Origin: Microbulbifer sp. MKSA007
Lineage (GTDB): Bacteria; Pseudomonadota; Gammaproteobacteria; Pseudomonadales; Cellvibrionaceae
Direction of reading: 5' to 3'
Length of the DNA stretch: 64,000 bases
Assembly: GCA_032615215.1 (NCBI GenBank)
Contig: CP128433.1
Span: 1,385,501 to 1,449,500, forward strand
The notes beneath the pieces were generated by a model. The model was not told the origin of the DNA and searched no databases. It saw only the letters and a program-made list of their open reading frames with translations. The position numbers were made by a program, and so were the translations under genes. Positions 18,290 through 28,633 of this stretch are shown here, one piece after another (the first letter of the stretch is position 1; each line of letters opens with the position of its first letter).

Positions 18290-19144
18290 CTAGAGATCGA
18301 TTCGCAGGGATAGATCGATAGCGCGCAGGTGCTTGGTCAGGCTACCAGAAGAGATATAGTCCACTTCCAGTTCGGCTAACTGAGCGATGCGATCCCGGTC
18401 GACACTGCCGGAAAGCTCAATTTTGGCTTTGCCTTTGGCCAGTTTCAGGGCCGTTCTAGTGTCTTCATCATTGAATTCGTCGAGCATAATCACGTCCACA
18501 CCGACGGCGAGCGCCTGCTCCAGCTCTTCAATATTTTCCACTTCGACTTCAATCAGGGCTTCCGGCTTGATCACTCGCGCTTGGGCGACGGCGTGTTCAA
18601 TGCCTCCGGCGGCGAAGATATGGTTCTCTTTGATCAGGAAGGCGTCGTAAAGACCGATGCGGTGATTGTGGCAGCCACCGCAAAGTACGGCGTACTTCTG
18701 TGCGCTGCGCAGACCGGGAATGGTCTTGCGGGTGTCGAGAATCTTCACCTCAGTGCCTTCAGCTCGCGCGGCGAACTCCGCAGCGGTTGTGGCAGTACCG
18801 GATAAGGTTTGCAGGAAATTCAGTGCGGCGCGCTCGCCGGTCAGGATAGCGCGGGCATTGCCTTCCAGCTCAAAAATAACGGCATTGGCGCTGATACGGT
18901 CGCCGTCCTCGAAGTGCCAGGTGAGGACGAGCTCCGGGTCCAGGGCGTGGAATACAGCCTCTACCCAGGCGCGACCACTCAGAGTGCAATCTTCGCGGGT
19001 GATTACCCGGGCCCGCGCATTGCGGTCCTCTGGGATCAGCTGGGCGGTGATATCGCCACTACCAATATCTTCTTCCAGGGCCACCTGAACTGAGCGTTGC
19101 AGGTCGGCAGTGATATTGGGAATAGCCGTGTCTTGTGGTCGCAT
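18290..19144 (-). CDS. nadC: nicotinate-nucleotide pyrophosphorylase (carboxylating)
   Basis: NadC converts quinolinate and PRPP to nicotinate mononucleotide in de novo NAD synthesis. The 284-residue enzyme has the DIGSGDITAQLIP segment (residues 22-34), the RKTIPGLRSAQKYAVLCGGCHNHRIGLYDAFLIKENH active-site region, and IEVEVENIEELEQAL followed by DVIMLDEF. Length and motifs are normal. It is divergent from the DUF1631 gene and convergent with the cco locus; nadC next to ampD is a common arrangement in this group. Confidence 0.96.
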   Translation of the reverse strand: MRPQDTAIPNITADLQRSVQVALEEDIGSGDITAQLIPEDRNARARVITREDCTLSGRAWVEAVFHALDPELVLTWHFEDGDRISANAVIFELEGNARAILTGERAALNFLQTLSGTATTAAEFAARAEGTEVKILDTRKTIPGLRSAQKYAVLCGGCHNHRIGLYDAFLIKENHIFAAGGIEHAVAQARVIKPEALIEVEVENIEELEQALAVGVDVIMLDEFNDEDTRTALKLAKGKAKIELSGSVDRDRIAQLAELEVDYISSGSLTKHLRAIDLSLRIDL

Positions 19145-19577
19145 TGGGAAACCTCGAAATTAACGCCGGCGCAGTTTACCAAAACACTCGGGGTTTTGAC
19201 TGCTCAACTCAGTCATTGGCAAGTAGCAGTTGGCTCTACGAATAGCTGTGACAAGTGTCTCAAATATGTCGCAGAACTGTGTAAAACAGTCCTATAACGC
19301 GAGTAGAATGACCGAAGAGTTAGGCTTGATCGCAGCCTGAATTGTTTCAGAGCAGGGCCGGTAAACGCTGTTCTCTCGCGGTCAAAACTTGAGTGAAATC
19401 AAGAACTTCGGCAGATTTTTCGCGCATGATCGCGGCGGGATTTCAACAGTTTGGGAATGTGGTTAACGGGGAACAGAAAGCCCCCGTTCCCGATTGGGAG
19501 ACCACTTTTCCACTCACTAATTTTTGCTTTTGGCCTCAGCGCTACAAGTCGGACGGCATTCGAAGGACCTCTTGGAA
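19145..19577. other. 433-base divergent intergenic region
   Basis: Between nadC (minus) and the DUF1631 gene (plus). No gene or RNA was recognised. It must hold both promoters; a TATAAC-like hexamer lies near 19293. The region just before 19578 reads as open frame but lacks family-like sequence. Confidence 0.3.
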
Positions 19578-22037
19578 ATGAGTGAATCCAGAAAGGTAGT
19601 TTCCCTCTCAGAGAAAAGTGGAGCGCGAAATATTTCTGCATCAGGTAAGCCCCCTGTTCTGCCCGCCGCAGTAACAATGCTGAAGGACAAAGCGACGGCA
19701 CAGCTGCTGGAGCGGATTAAAGCGCTGTTTGGCAAGGTGGATGATTCCCTGTTTGCAATGGCCGAGCGAGCTCATGGCCAGGAGGAGCAGGATGGGCTTT
19801 TCCAGGCACTGCGCCTGCTGCGCGTTGAGCGCCGCAATATTGCCGAGCACTTTATCCAGAACGTCTCCCGCGCTTTTCAGGTCCGCCAGGAAGAAAAGAC
19901 GGAAAGCAGTTTCGCCTCAGATAACCTGTCGTTGGTTCACAACGATGACCTGGAGCAGTTGGTCGCTGCCGATACCATGGTGGCCAATGCCAAGCGCGAT
20001 TTCGCTGAGCCCCTTACCGAGCTGTGCATGAGGCTCGATACGCTCTACTCCGTCAAGGTGTACGACAAGAACAACCCTCTGGGGCCAGACGTAATCTGTG
20101 ACGCCTTTGTAGAGGCGATTCAGGATCTGGACCTCTTTATCCGCGCTCGCCTCACCCTGCTGAAAAAGTTCGAGCAGGTGGTCATGCTGCAGCTGCGGGA
20201 CTTCTATGAATTCTGTAACCAATTACTTGTAGAGCAGGGCGTACTGCCATCTCTGCGTGAGCAGCAGCGTGTAGCCAGGCAGCGTTCGGCCTACAACGGC
20301 GCTCCCCACGCCGCCAGTGCCCCCACTGGTAGTGCCGGCGGTGTAGAGGCTGGCAGCCAGCCAGTACAAGGTGGAGTCGCAGCTACGGGGCACTTCCCTC
20401 CAGGATTGGTGCCCGCAGCCGCAGGTGTTACTCCAATGCCTGCAGGGGATCTGCTTTCCCACTTGGGCGCGCTGCAAAGTGGCAGCCACTATCAAGGTGG
20501 AAGTGCGGTACAGCTTTTGAATGTGGGCGAATTGCTACAGCAGCGCTTGGTGGATTCCAACCAAGCTGCTTCGCTGGCAAAAGTCGATAGCGATGTGATC
20601 AAGCTGGTAGAGATGTTGTTTTCCTTTATCCTGGAGGACCGCAGCCTTGCCACCCAAATCAAATCACTTCTGGGCCGCCTGCAACTGCCGCTGTTGAAAG
20701 TAGCCATTGCAGACAAATCATTTTTCAGTAAAGGCGGCCACCCTGCGCGCAAATTGCTGAACGAGTTGGCCGATGCCGCTACCGGATGGCAGGCGGGGGA
20801 TAACTACGAATCCGATCCCCTGTACAAAGAGATATCCGAAATTGTTGAGCGCGTGCTTAATGAGTTTGATCGGGATATCAATATCTTTGCCGTTTTGCTG
20901 GAATCCCTGCGCGAATTTATCGTCCGCGAGCGCAAGCGTGCCGAGATGTTGGAGCGCCGCGTGGTGGATGAGGCTGATGGTCGGGCTAAAACCCAAGCTG
21001 CCCGCGCACGGGTTGCCGCAGTAATGGATGCCTTGGTTGCAGAGCGGGATCTGCCACAGGTGGTGCAGGATTGGTTGAACAAAGTTTGGAACAACGTGCT
21101 GTTCCTGACCTGTGTCAAAGAGGGGACAGAGAGCGACGCCTGGAACCGCGACGTGCGCACAGCGAGAGATCTCGTGTGGAGTGTGCAGGCCCCAATGCCG
21201 GATTCCCGCAAACAGTTATTGAGCTTACTGCCTGTTTTGCAGGAGAGATTGCGCGAGGGAATTGAGGCGCTTTCCTATAACGCTTTCGAAGCGCGTACCC
21301 TTTTCACCGGCCTCAAAGAAGTTTATCGCGAGCGCTTTGCCCTGGCCCAGCAATTGGCGGAGCAGCGTGAACGTGAAGTGGCAGAGCAGGTTGCCCGCGA
21401 AGTGCGCGCAGCGAAATCTGCTGAGCCTAATGTTGCTGACAAGCCTGTTGCCCCTGTCGTGGAGCAGGAAACTGCTGCTGATGCTGGATTCGCTGATGTT
21501 ACTGAAGCTACGGTTGATGAAGCTGCAGTGACTGAAGCGGTTATTGCAGAAGCCGTGGTTACCCAGGAAGTGATTTCAGACACTGCCGAAGACCAACTTC
21601 CAGATGAGCCAGCTGAAGTTCCTGTTGAAGCTGTCCAAGCCGAGCCCCAGGAAGTGGCCGTGCCGCAGATGGAAGAGCTTGAGCAGGCAGTTGCTGAAGC
21701 AGAGGTGGCTGCACCGGAGCAGGGTGGACTGGCCCCCCTTGACGAAGATGATCCCCACTGGCAGATGACCTTCCGCCTGGCACAGGGCAGTTGGTTCGAG
21801 CTGAAGCGCTCTGAGGACGAGCAGTTCCGTTGTCGTCTGGCGGCGGTAATTCGCGATATCGACCAATTTATCTTCGTTAATCGCAATGGCGCCAAAGTCG
21901 CTGAATTCGCCCGACTAGAGCTGGCCCATGCGCTGCGTTCGGCGCAACTGTTGCCGCTAGATGACGGCATGTTGTTTGAGCGGGCGCTGCAGTCCGTAAT
22001 TGGCAATGTGCGCAAGAAGCGCAGTGAGCAGCGCTAA
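19578..22037 (+). CDS. DUF1631 domain-containing protein
   Basis: A soluble 819-residue protein of the DUF1631 family. Residues about 25-250 are helical with many charged residues. A low-complexity Gly/Pro/Ala stretch lies near 240-310. The middle (about 340-620) is the conserved DUF1631 region, and a long acidic Ala/Glu/Val-rich linker (about 630-730) precedes a C-terminal domain with GSWFELKR and FIFVNRNGAKVAEFARLELAHAL, which looks PilZ-like. The start at 19578 (MSESRK) follows AGGA. Molecular function is not known to me. It sits between nadC and ampD. Confidence 0.85.
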   Translation: MSESRKVVSLSEKSGARNISASGKPPVLPAAVTMLKDKATAQLLERIKALFGKVDDSLFAMAERAHGQEEQDGLFQALRLLRVERRNIAEHFIQNVSRAFQVRQEEKTESSFASDNLSLVHNDDLEQLVAADTMVANAKRDFAEPLTELCMRLDTLYSVKVYDKNNPLGPDVICDAFVEAIQDLDLFIRARLTLLKKFEQVVMLQLRDFYEFCNQLLVEQGVLPSLREQQRVARQRSAYNGAPHAASAPTGSAGGVEAGSQPVQGGVAATGHFPPGLVPAAAGVTPMPAGDLLSHLGALQSGSHYQGGSAVQLLNVGELLQQRLVDSNQAASLAKVDSDVIKLVEMLFSFILEDRSLATQIKSLLGRLQLPLLKVAIADKSFFSKGGHPARKLLNELADAATGWQAGDNYESDPLYKEISEIVERVLNEFDRDINIFAVLLESLREFIVRERKRAEMLERRVVDEADGRAKTQAARARVAAVMDALVAERDLPQVVQDWLNKVWNNVLFLTCVKEGTESDAWNRDVRTARDLVWSVQAPMPDSRKQLLSLLPVLQERLREGIEALSYNAFEARTLFTGLKEVYRERFALAQQLAEQREREVAEQVAREVRAAKSAEPNVADKPVAPVVEQETAADAGFADVTEATVDEAAVTEAVIAEAVVTQEVISDTAEDQLPDEPAEVPVEAVQAEPQEVAVPQMEELEQAVAEAEVAAPEQGGLAPLDEDDPHWQMTFRLAQGSWFELKRSEDEQFRCRLAAVIRDIDQFIFVNRNGAKVAEFARLELAHALRSAQLLPLDDGMLFERALQSVIGNVRKKRSEQR

Positions 22038-22227
22038 TTTTCAGGAATGTAACGAGCGGACGTTGAGTATTTAGCAGGGATACTCAGTGGCCAGTGGTTT
22101 TCCGCAAGTTATGTCGCGATACTGCTCCGATCAGATTGGCATATCGATCAACGCTTCCATAGAATGGTAACTGCTGAAGCCTCGGGCGATACCGGGGCTA
22201 TCAATAGGTTGCAGCGGAGATCGCAGA

Positions 22228-22785
22228 TTGAAATATCAAGTGGAGTCTGGCTGGTTGGCGGGCGCGCGCCGGGTTCCGAGTCCTCATTGCAATAGCCGCC
22301 CGGAAGACTGTGCGGTGGATCTATTGGTGATTCACAGTATCAGCTTGCCGCCCGGACAGTATGGCGGCCCCTACATTGATGCCTTTTTCCTGGGGCAGTT
22401 GGATATCGATGCACACCCCTATTTTGCCGATATTGCTGCGTTACAGGTGTCTGCGCATATTTTGATCGACCGCGATGGCCTGGTAACCCAATACGTGCCC
22501 CTTGATCGTCGTGCCTGGCACGCGGGCAAGTCCGAGTTTAAAGGTCGCACTAACTGCAATGATTTTTCCATTGGTATTGAGCTGGAAGGTTTGGATACCG
22601 ATATTTACACCGACTCCCAATATCACGCACTTGCCGAGGTGAGTGCTGCGATTATGCAAGCTTATCCCGCTATTGATATCGATAGAATTGCCAGTCATTC
22701 GGATATTGCTCCCGGAAGGAAATTGGACCCGGGTCCGGGGTTTGACTGGGAGCGCTACCTCAACAAGCTGAAAGAAATCGTCTGA
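22228..22785 (+). CDS. ampD: 1,6-anhydro-N-acetylmuramyl-L-alanine amidase AmpD
   Basis: AmpD cleaves the peptide from anhydromuropeptides in the cytoplasm, recycling peptidoglycan and keeping AmpC induction low. The 185-residue protein has the zinc histidine in LLVIHSISLPPGQYGG (residues 33-48), HILIDRDGLVTQYVPLDRRAWHAGKS, GIELEG, and the C-terminal IASHSDIAPGRKLDPGPGFDW supplying the other metal and catalytic residues. The start is TTG with GGAG about 9 bases upstream. ampE follows. Confidence 0.95.
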   Translation: MKYQVESGWLAGARRVPSPHCNSRPEDCAVDLLVIHSISLPPGQYGGPYIDAFFLGQLDIDAHPYFADIAALQVSAHILIDRDGLVTQYVPLDRRAWHAGKSEFKGRTNCNDFSIGIELEGLDTDIYTDSQYHALAEVSAAIMQAYPAIDIDRIASHSDIAPGRKLDPGPGFDWERYLNKLKEIV

Positions 22786-22874
22786 TACCCAGTAGCGGAC
22801 CATAAAAGTAGGAAGGGTTTCTGTAACAGGAGCCGCAGCACGATTTTGATAACTGAAACAGTCTCGGATTATTT

Positions 22875-23750
22875 ATGACTCTGTTAATTGTTCTGATCAC
22901 CGTTGCCCTGGTGCAAATCTGGGGCTCAGGGGCTCCGTTACATCGCGATGGTTGGTTCAGTCGCTGGAGTCAGTACTTACAGGCATTGCCCAGCATTAAT
23001 GGCAATAGCGGTCTGCTGCTTGGTATCACTATCCTGGTTCCAGTATTGATCTCTGCAATTGCGATGACGCTGGCAGAGGGCGCTGCGGATGGTCTGGGCT
23101 ACCTGCTGTTGGGGGTGCCACTGCTGCTCTATTGTCTCGGTCGCGGCAACTTCAACGATATCGTCGCAAACTACCTGCGCCACTGGTATAGCGGAGACCT
23201 GGAAGGTGCCACCAAAGCGGCAGCGCCCATTTTGCGCGAGTTACACGAAGCGCCCTCCGATGACACTTGTCTGCATGAGCAGGTATTTCGCGGCGCTGCC
23301 TACTGCGCCTTTGAGAGACTCTTCGCCGTGCTGTTCTGGTTTATTTTGCTGGGTATTCCCGGGGCTGTACTCTTCCGCTTGAGTGCTTTGTACGCAGAAA
23401 ATACCCGGGGCTCCTCCGAAGAGGCGACGGCGGCGCGTTGGTTGTGGTTGTTGGAATGGCTGCCGGTCCGTGTGATGGGGCTGAGCTTTGCCATTGTGGG
23501 TAACTTTGCCGGTTGTTACCGCGCCTGGCGCAGGGTGTTGATGTGTCGTGAGAGCCATACCGATCAGGTTCTCGAGGCTTACCTGGAAGGAGCTCTCGGC
23601 GGTATTGACGCCAGTGAGTGCAGTGGTGGTTCCGATCTGTCTCAGATGCAGCGCCAAAGTGGTGCGGAGATTGAAGGGCTGCAAGCGCTGCTATCCAGAA
23701 CCTTGCTACTGTGGATCACTGGTTTGGCCCTTCTGGTTCTGTTTATCTGA
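22875..23750 (+). CDS. ampE: regulatory signalling modulator AmpE
   Basis: AmpE is an inner-membrane protein classically co-encoded with AmpD; it is thought to modulate beta-lactamase signalling. The 291-residue product has four or so membrane segments and the family features: VALVQIWGSGAPLHRD near the N-terminus, and FRGAAYCAFERLFAVLFWFILLG with RLSALY following. The gap to ampD is 89 bases. Confidence 0.9.
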   Translation: MTLLIVLITVALVQIWGSGAPLHRDGWFSRWSQYLQALPSINGNSGLLLGITILVPVLISAIAMTLAEGAADGLGYLLLGVPLLLYCLGRGNFNDIVANYLRHWYSGDLEGATKAAAPILRELHEAPSDDTCLHEQVFRGAAYCAFERLFAVLFWFILLGIPGAVLFRLSALYAENTRGSSEEATAARWLWLLEWLPVRVMGLSFAIVGNFAGCYRAWRRVLMCRESHTDQVLEAYLEGALGGIDASECSGGSDLSQMQRQSGAEIEGLQALLSRTLLLWITGLALLVLFI

Positions 23751-23987
23751 GAAGCCTCTGAATAATCCCACAATGCCTGTACCATCGCCCCAGAGCTACT
23801 TTTGTCTGCTGGGGCGATTGTTGAATTTGTCGCCATTTTCAAAATTTTCTTTCCTTCCTATCTTGACTTATCCCCCCTTCCTACGAAATTGCGCGCCCCA
23901 GCGGCCGGACTTCGGTGCTTTGCCATATCAATAAAGCGAAGCTAGTCATTGCCTGCGACGGCTTATACTCATTGGAGGAAGTAGGGT

Positions 23988-25415
23988 TTGGAAGTTTCGG
24001 TATTGGAACCGCAAATGTTGTCAGATCTGGCTAGGGCAAACGATTGGAACGCAGCCACATTAGTGGCGGGCTTGCGAACCTATTTTCGCAGCGGCAGCAC
24101 CACTGAATTGAGTTGGCGGCGCAAGCAACTGTCTCAGCTGCGCAAGATGATCTCCGAGAACGAGGCACATTTTGTCCAAGCCCTTCGCGATGATTTGCGC
24201 AAAGCTCCCCAGGAAAGCTACCTCACTGAAATTTCATTTCTCTACAACGATATCGATCACACCCTGAAGTCCCTGAAGAAGTGGGTGCGCCCGCGCAAGG
24301 TCCAATCGCCGATGATGACCCAGCCGGCCAAGAGCTATGTGCAACCGGAGCCACTGGGTGTTGTGCTGATTATCGGTGCCTGGAATTATCCGCTGCAATT
24401 ATTGTTATCGCCGCTGGTACCGGCGATTGCCGCCGGCAATTGTGCGGTGGTAAAGCCCTCTGAGTTATCGCCAGCAACCTCCCGGTTAATCGCAGAATTA
24501 TTACCGCGTTATCTCGACAACGATGCCTTTGCGTGTGTCGAAGGAGGTGTGGCGGAAACCACGGCGCTGCTGGAGCAGCGTTGGGACCATATTATGTACA
24601 CCGGCGGTGGCCGGGTCGGCAAAATCATAATGAGTGCGGCGGCTAAATACCTGACTCCGGTAACCCTGGAACTCGGCGGAAAGAGCCCTTGTATTGTTGC
24701 CGATGATGCCAACTTGGAAGTGGCTGCACGGCGAATTGCCTGGGGTAAATTTACCAATGCGGGGCAGACTTGTATCGCCCCGGATTATGTTCTCTGTAGT
24801 CGGCGTACAGCCGATCGGCTCACCCCCATGTTGCAGCGGGTGCTCTGGGAAATGTATGGGGAGCATCCGCGAGAATCTGCCGACTATGGGCGCATTATTA
24901 ATAGCCAGCACACCCTTCGCCTGTCGGATTACCTGGGGGATGGAGAGGTGGTATTTGGCGGTGAAGTCGATGTGGACGACTGCTATATGACGCCCACCAT
25001 AATGCGCAACGTCAATCTCTCTGCGGGAGTTATGCAGGAGGAGATCTTTGGCCCGATACTCCCCATTATTGAACTGGATGATTTCTCCAAAGCGGAGGAG
25101 TTTGTCAATGAGCGAGAGAAGCCCCTGGCCCTGTATGTATTTACCCAGGATGAAGCATTGGCGGATCGAATTCTATCCCGTTGCAGCTCCGGCAACGCCT
25201 GTGTGAATGACTGTATGATGTTTATGCTGGCCCAGGACCTGCCTTTTGGAGGCGTCGGTGCCAGCGGTATGGGGTCCTATCATGGAGAGCATGGCTTCCG
25301 CACTTTCAGTCATTACAAGGCCGTAATGCGGCGCAGAAATATCCTCGATATCGATATACGATATGCACCCTTCAACGACAGGAAAATGAAATTCCTGCGT
25401 ATGCTCAGCAAATAA
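23988..25415 (+). CDS. class-3-type aldehyde dehydrogenase
   Basis: An NAD(P)-dependent aldehyde dehydrogenase oxidising fatty or aromatic aldehydes. The 475 residues include PEPLGVVLIIGAWNYPLQLLLSPL, the nucleotide-binding YTGGGRVGKII, the general base in LELGGKSPCIV, the catalytic cysteine in FTNAGQTCIAPDYVL, and EEIFGPILPI. The short form and C-terminal tail ending in LRMLSK fit the ALDH3 group. The TTG start follows GGAGG. A second ALDH3-like gene lies at 41.8 kb. Substrate cannot be told. Confidence 0.88.
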   Translation: MEVSVLEPQMLSDLARANDWNAATLVAGLRTYFRSGSTTELSWRRKQLSQLRKMISENEAHFVQALRDDLRKAPQESYLTEISFLYNDIDHTLKSLKKWVRPRKVQSPMMTQPAKSYVQPEPLGVVLIIGAWNYPLQLLLSPLVPAIAAGNCAVVKPSELSPATSRLIAELLPRYLDNDAFACVEGGVAETTALLEQRWDHIMYTGGGRVGKIIMSAAAKYLTPVTLELGGKSPCIVADDANLEVAARRIAWGKFTNAGQTCIAPDYVLCSRRTADRLTPMLQRVLWEMYGEHPRESADYGRIINSQHTLRLSDYLGDGEVVFGGEVDVDDCYMTPTIMRNVNLSAGVMQEEIFGPILPIIELDDFSKAEEFVNEREKPLALYVFTQDEALADRILSRCSSGNACVNDCMMFMLAQDLPFGGVGASGMGSYHGEHGFRTFSHYKAVMRRRNILDIDIRYAPFNDRKMKFLRMLSK

Positions 25416-25528
25416 TCCCTTATCGACAGGCACGGTTTTCCACTGTGCCTGCTCCGTAGAACACTGGATGTTATCGACGGTGGATAAGCTGGATTATTCC
25501 TATGTAGTCGAAAAGGATACACAGTGTT

Positions 25529-26515
25529 ATGCCCCTGGATCGCAACGAGATACCTGCCAGTGAGGATGTATTTAGTGCCGCACAAAATATTGCAGGTATG
25601 GTGCACGAGACCCCTCTGCTCAGCTCTCGACAACTGAACGAGCTGACGGGCGCCAATTTGTGGTTTAAGTGTGAGCACTTGCAGAAAGTGGGTGCCTTTA
25701 AAGCGCGGGGCGCGGCTAATGCGCTTTCGCTGCTCCCGGACGGGGTCGAGGAAGTTGCCACCCATTCGTCCGGTAATCACGGTGCGGCGCTCGCCTGGGC
25801 AGCAGCCCAGCGGGGATTGGCCTGTACGGTGGTGATGCCCGAAACGGCTCCCAAGACAAAACGCATGGCGGTTGAGGGGTATGGCGCGAAGGTAGTGACT
25901 TCGGGCCCCAGCCTGGCTGATCGCGAATCCACTTTGGCAAAGGTACTTGAGGAAACCGGTGCGCACGAAGTCCCGCCCTATGACGATAAGCGCATTATTG
26001 CTGGGCAGGGCACTGTGGCCATGGAAGTGCTCAAGCAGAGCCGCGAACAGGGTTTTGCGCCAGACGTTATTGTGGCGCCAGTGGGAGGCGGTGGACTTTT
26101 GTCTGGCGTGGGATTGGCTATGGCTGCGCTTGCCCCCGATATCCTGGTGATTGGTGCGGAACCTGCCGGAGCGGATGATGCCCAGCGTTCACTGCGCGGT
26201 GGCGTTCATATCACCACACAACAACCTGATACGATCGCCGATGGTCTGCGCACAACATTGGGCGGCAAAAATTACGCCGTTATTGAGCGCACGGTGCGGG
26301 ATATTGTGACAGTCAGCGAAGCTGGTATCGTCAATGCGATGCGGCTATTGTGGACGCGAACCAAACAGCTGGTAGAACCGTCGGCTGCGGTGGGTCTCGC
26401 TGCGATCATTGAGCACAGCGCGCGCTTTCGCAATAAGAATGTCGTGGTTGTTCTGACCGGCGGAAATATGGATCTGGACAAAGTGGGCCCACTGCTGTCC
26501 AGTGAAGAAAACTAA
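25529..26515 (+). CDS. threonine/serine dehydratase, PLP fold II
   Basis: A 328-residue PLP enzyme that deaminates threonine or serine to the 2-oxo acid, or racemises serine. The PLP lysine is in KVGAFKARGAANAL (about residues 54-67), with the HSSGNHGAALAWAA loop and the VGGGGLLSGVGLA phosphate-binding loop downstream. No ACT regulatory domain is present, so it is the catabolic or serine-racemase-like type rather than biosynthetic IlvA. The ATG follows AAAGGAT. Followed 15 bases later by a YbhB-like gene. Confidence 0.87.
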   Translation: MPLDRNEIPASEDVFSAAQNIAGMVHETPLLSSRQLNELTGANLWFKCEHLQKVGAFKARGAANALSLLPDGVEEVATHSSGNHGAALAWAAAQRGLACTVVMPETAPKTKRMAVEGYGAKVVTSGPSLADRESTLAKVLEETGAHEVPPYDDKRIIAGQGTVAMEVLKQSREQGFAPDVIVAPVGGGGLLSGVGLAMAALAPDILVIGAEPAGADDAQRSLRGGVHITTQQPDTIADGLRTTLGGKNYAVIERTVRDIVTVSEAGIVNAMRLLWTRTKQLVEPSAAVGLAAIIEHSARFRNKNVVVVLTGGNMDLDKVGPLLSSEEN

Positions 26516-26530
26516 AAGGGGAACTGGGAT

Positions 26531-27103
26531 ATGAGCCATGTATTGAAAAAGGGCGGCCGGGGTTTGGTCGGGCTGCTTTGTGCTGCTGCGCTGTCACTGA
26601 CTGGAACCAACGCGATTGCTGAGAAGCTGACACTGTCATCCAGCTCCCTACAAGCTGGAAAGAAAATGCCCATGGCTCATGTTTATGGCAGCTGCGGCGG
26701 TGAAAACCTGTCTCCCCAATTGAGCTGGAGTGGGGCACCGGAGGGCACAAAGAGTTTTGCTATTACCGCTTACGATCCCGACGCGCCCACCGGTAGTGGT
26801 TGGTGGCACTGGGTGGTATTTAATATCCCAGTGGATACGACCAATCTGCCGGAAGGGGCCGGTGACCTGAAAAACGGCCTGATTCCAGAAGCAGTGCAGG
26901 GGCGCAATGACTATGGTAATTCCGGTTACGGTGGCGCCTGCCCGCCCAAGGGGCACGGGGATCATCGCTATCGTTTTCGTGTCTATGCCTTGAAAGTGGA
27001 ATCCCTGCCGCTGGATGAAAACACTTCTCCTGCTAAAGTTGGCTTCAATATCAATGCCAATAAGTTGGCCGAAGCGGAGCTGGAAGTTTTGTGGGGCCAC
27101 TGA
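26531..27103 (+). CDS. YbhB/YbcL family Raf-kinase-inhibitor-like protein
   Basis: A 190-residue secreted or periplasmic protein of the PEBP-like family. Residues 1-32 are a Sec signal peptide ending near NAIAEK. The family motifs are GENLSPQLSW, AYDPDAPTGSGWWHWVVFNIP, and ACPPKGHGDHRYRFRVYAL. Family members bind small ligands or lipids; function is unproven. It shares the operon-like spacing with the dehydratase gene. Confidence 0.9.
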   Translation: MSHVLKKGGRGLVGLLCAAALSLTGTNAIAEKLTLSSSSLQAGKKMPMAHVYGSCGGENLSPQLSWSGAPEGTKSFAITAYDPDAPTGSGWWHWVVFNIPVDTTNLPEGAGDLKNGLIPEAVQGRNDYGNSGYGGACPPKGHGDHRYRFRVYALKVESLPLDENTSPAKVGFNINANKLAEAELEVLWGH

Positions 27104-27174
27104 GTAAATAAATCAATCTAATCCCGCTGCACGGTGATCGCTGTTGTAGCGGCTCAGGCTCTGGAGGCCCGCGC

Positions 27175-28548
27175 TTGACCAACTTACAAAAACAAATGAC
27201 ATGGGGGCAAGCGCTGGCCGCTTATTTGAAGCCCCGTGTACTCACCATGTTTTTCCTCGGCTTTTCCGCCGGCCTCCCATTACTGCTGGTTTTCTCTACT
27301 TTGACTGCCTGGCTGCGGGACTACGGTGTCAGCCGTACCGCCATCGGGTTTTTTGCCTGGGTGGGGATTACCTTTTCGATCAAGGTTCTCTGGGCCCCTA
27401 TTGTCGATCAGCTGCGTCTGCCTTTTTTCACGGACAAATTGGGCAAGCGACGGGGCTGGATGCTGGTATCCCAAATCGGGATAGCGATTGGCCTGATAGG
27501 TATGGCCAGTGTAAATCCCCAGCTCTCCCTGATGCACGTAGCCCTACTGGCCCTGTGGGTCGCTTTCTGTTCGGCCTCTCAAGATGTGGCGATTGATGCC
27601 TATCGAATTGAGGCCATGGATGACGACTATCAGGGCGCTATGGCTGCCAATTATGTATTTGGCTATCGGGTGGCAATGTTGATAGCCGGAGCGGGCGCCC
27701 TGTTTATTGCGGATATCTTTAGCTGGTCCGGTGCTTATCTTGCGATGGCTGGATTGATGGGCGTGGGCCTGATTACCACCCTGATTATTGCCGAGCCCGA
27801 TCACAGCAAGGTAAACAAAGAAGCCGATGAGCTGCAAAGCGAGTGGGCCCAGCGCCTGTTGGGCAAGGGGGAGCATGGTCGCCTGAAGCAGTGGTTTATT
27901 CGCGCCGTGGCCTGCCCCTTTATCGAGTTTTTTCAGCGCAATGGCCGCTTTGCAATCATTCTGTTGTTGTTTATCGGTATCTTCCGTTTAAGTGATATTG
28001 CGATGGGGGTGATGGCCAATCCCTTCTATTTGGATCTGGGCTTTACCAAAACGGAAATCGCTGAAATCAGTAAGCTGTTTGGCTTCTTCTGTACCATTAT
28101 CGGTTCCTTTCTAGGCGGGCTGTTAGTGGTGCGATACGGTGTTGTGCGTCCGCTGATACTGGGTTCGGTTATGGTCGCCTGCACCAACCTGTTATTTGCC
28201 CAACTCGCTGTGATCGGTCCCGATAAAGCCTGGTTGGCGCTGGTAATTAGTGCGGACAACATCAGTGGAGGAATTGCCAATGCGATACTGATCGCGTTTC
28301 TCTCCAGTCTTGCCAATAAAGCTTATACCGCCACTCAATATGCTTTGTTTAGCTCCCTGATGACCTTGCCGGGGAAATTTATTAGTGGTTTTTCCGGCAT
28401 AGTGGTGGATGCTCAGGGTTATGCCTACTTCTTTATTTATGCGGCGCTTATGGGAATACCAGCCATTCTGCTGTCCATTTATTTTTGGCGCCGCGAGCAG
28501 CGCGACTGGCCGGGAGAAGAGGTTCAGTCGGGAGCGGGCACTACATAA
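27175..28548 (+). CDS. AmpG-like muropeptide permease (MFS), copy 1
   Basis: AmpG imports GlcNAc-anhydroMurNAc muropeptides from the periplasm for recycling. This 457-residue, roughly 12-helix MFS protein has GFSAGLPLLLVFSTLTAWLRDYGVSRT near the N-terminus, KVLWAPIVDQL, and GKRRGWMLVSQI, all typical of AmpG. The TTG start follows CTGGAGG. It lies near ampD-ampE, which supports the recycling role. A paralogue follows. Confidence 0.88.
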   Translation: MTNLQKQMTWGQALAAYLKPRVLTMFFLGFSAGLPLLLVFSTLTAWLRDYGVSRTAIGFFAWVGITFSIKVLWAPIVDQLRLPFFTDKLGKRRGWMLVSQIGIAIGLIGMASVNPQLSLMHVALLALWVAFCSASQDVAIDAYRIEAMDDDYQGAMAANYVFGYRVAMLIAGAGALFIADIFSWSGAYLAMAGLMGVGLITTLIIAEPDHSKVNKEADELQSEWAQRLLGKGEHGRLKQWFIRAVACPFIEFFQRNGRFAIILLLFIGIFRLSDIAMGVMANPFYLDLGFTKTEIAEISKLFGFFCTIIGSFLGGLLVVRYGVVRPLILGSVMVACTNLLFAQLAVIGPDKAWLALVISADNISGGIANAILIAFLSSLANKAYTATQYALFSSLMTLPGKFISGFSGIVVDAQGYAYFFIYAALMGIPAILLSIYFWRREQRDWPGEEVQSGAGTT

Positions 28549-28633
28549 GGTTTACAGGGATGCTATTTCCTCTCTAAGAGTACATCCCGAATTCAGCTCT
28601 TTTCTAAATCCCTATGTCATATCAAAACTCTTC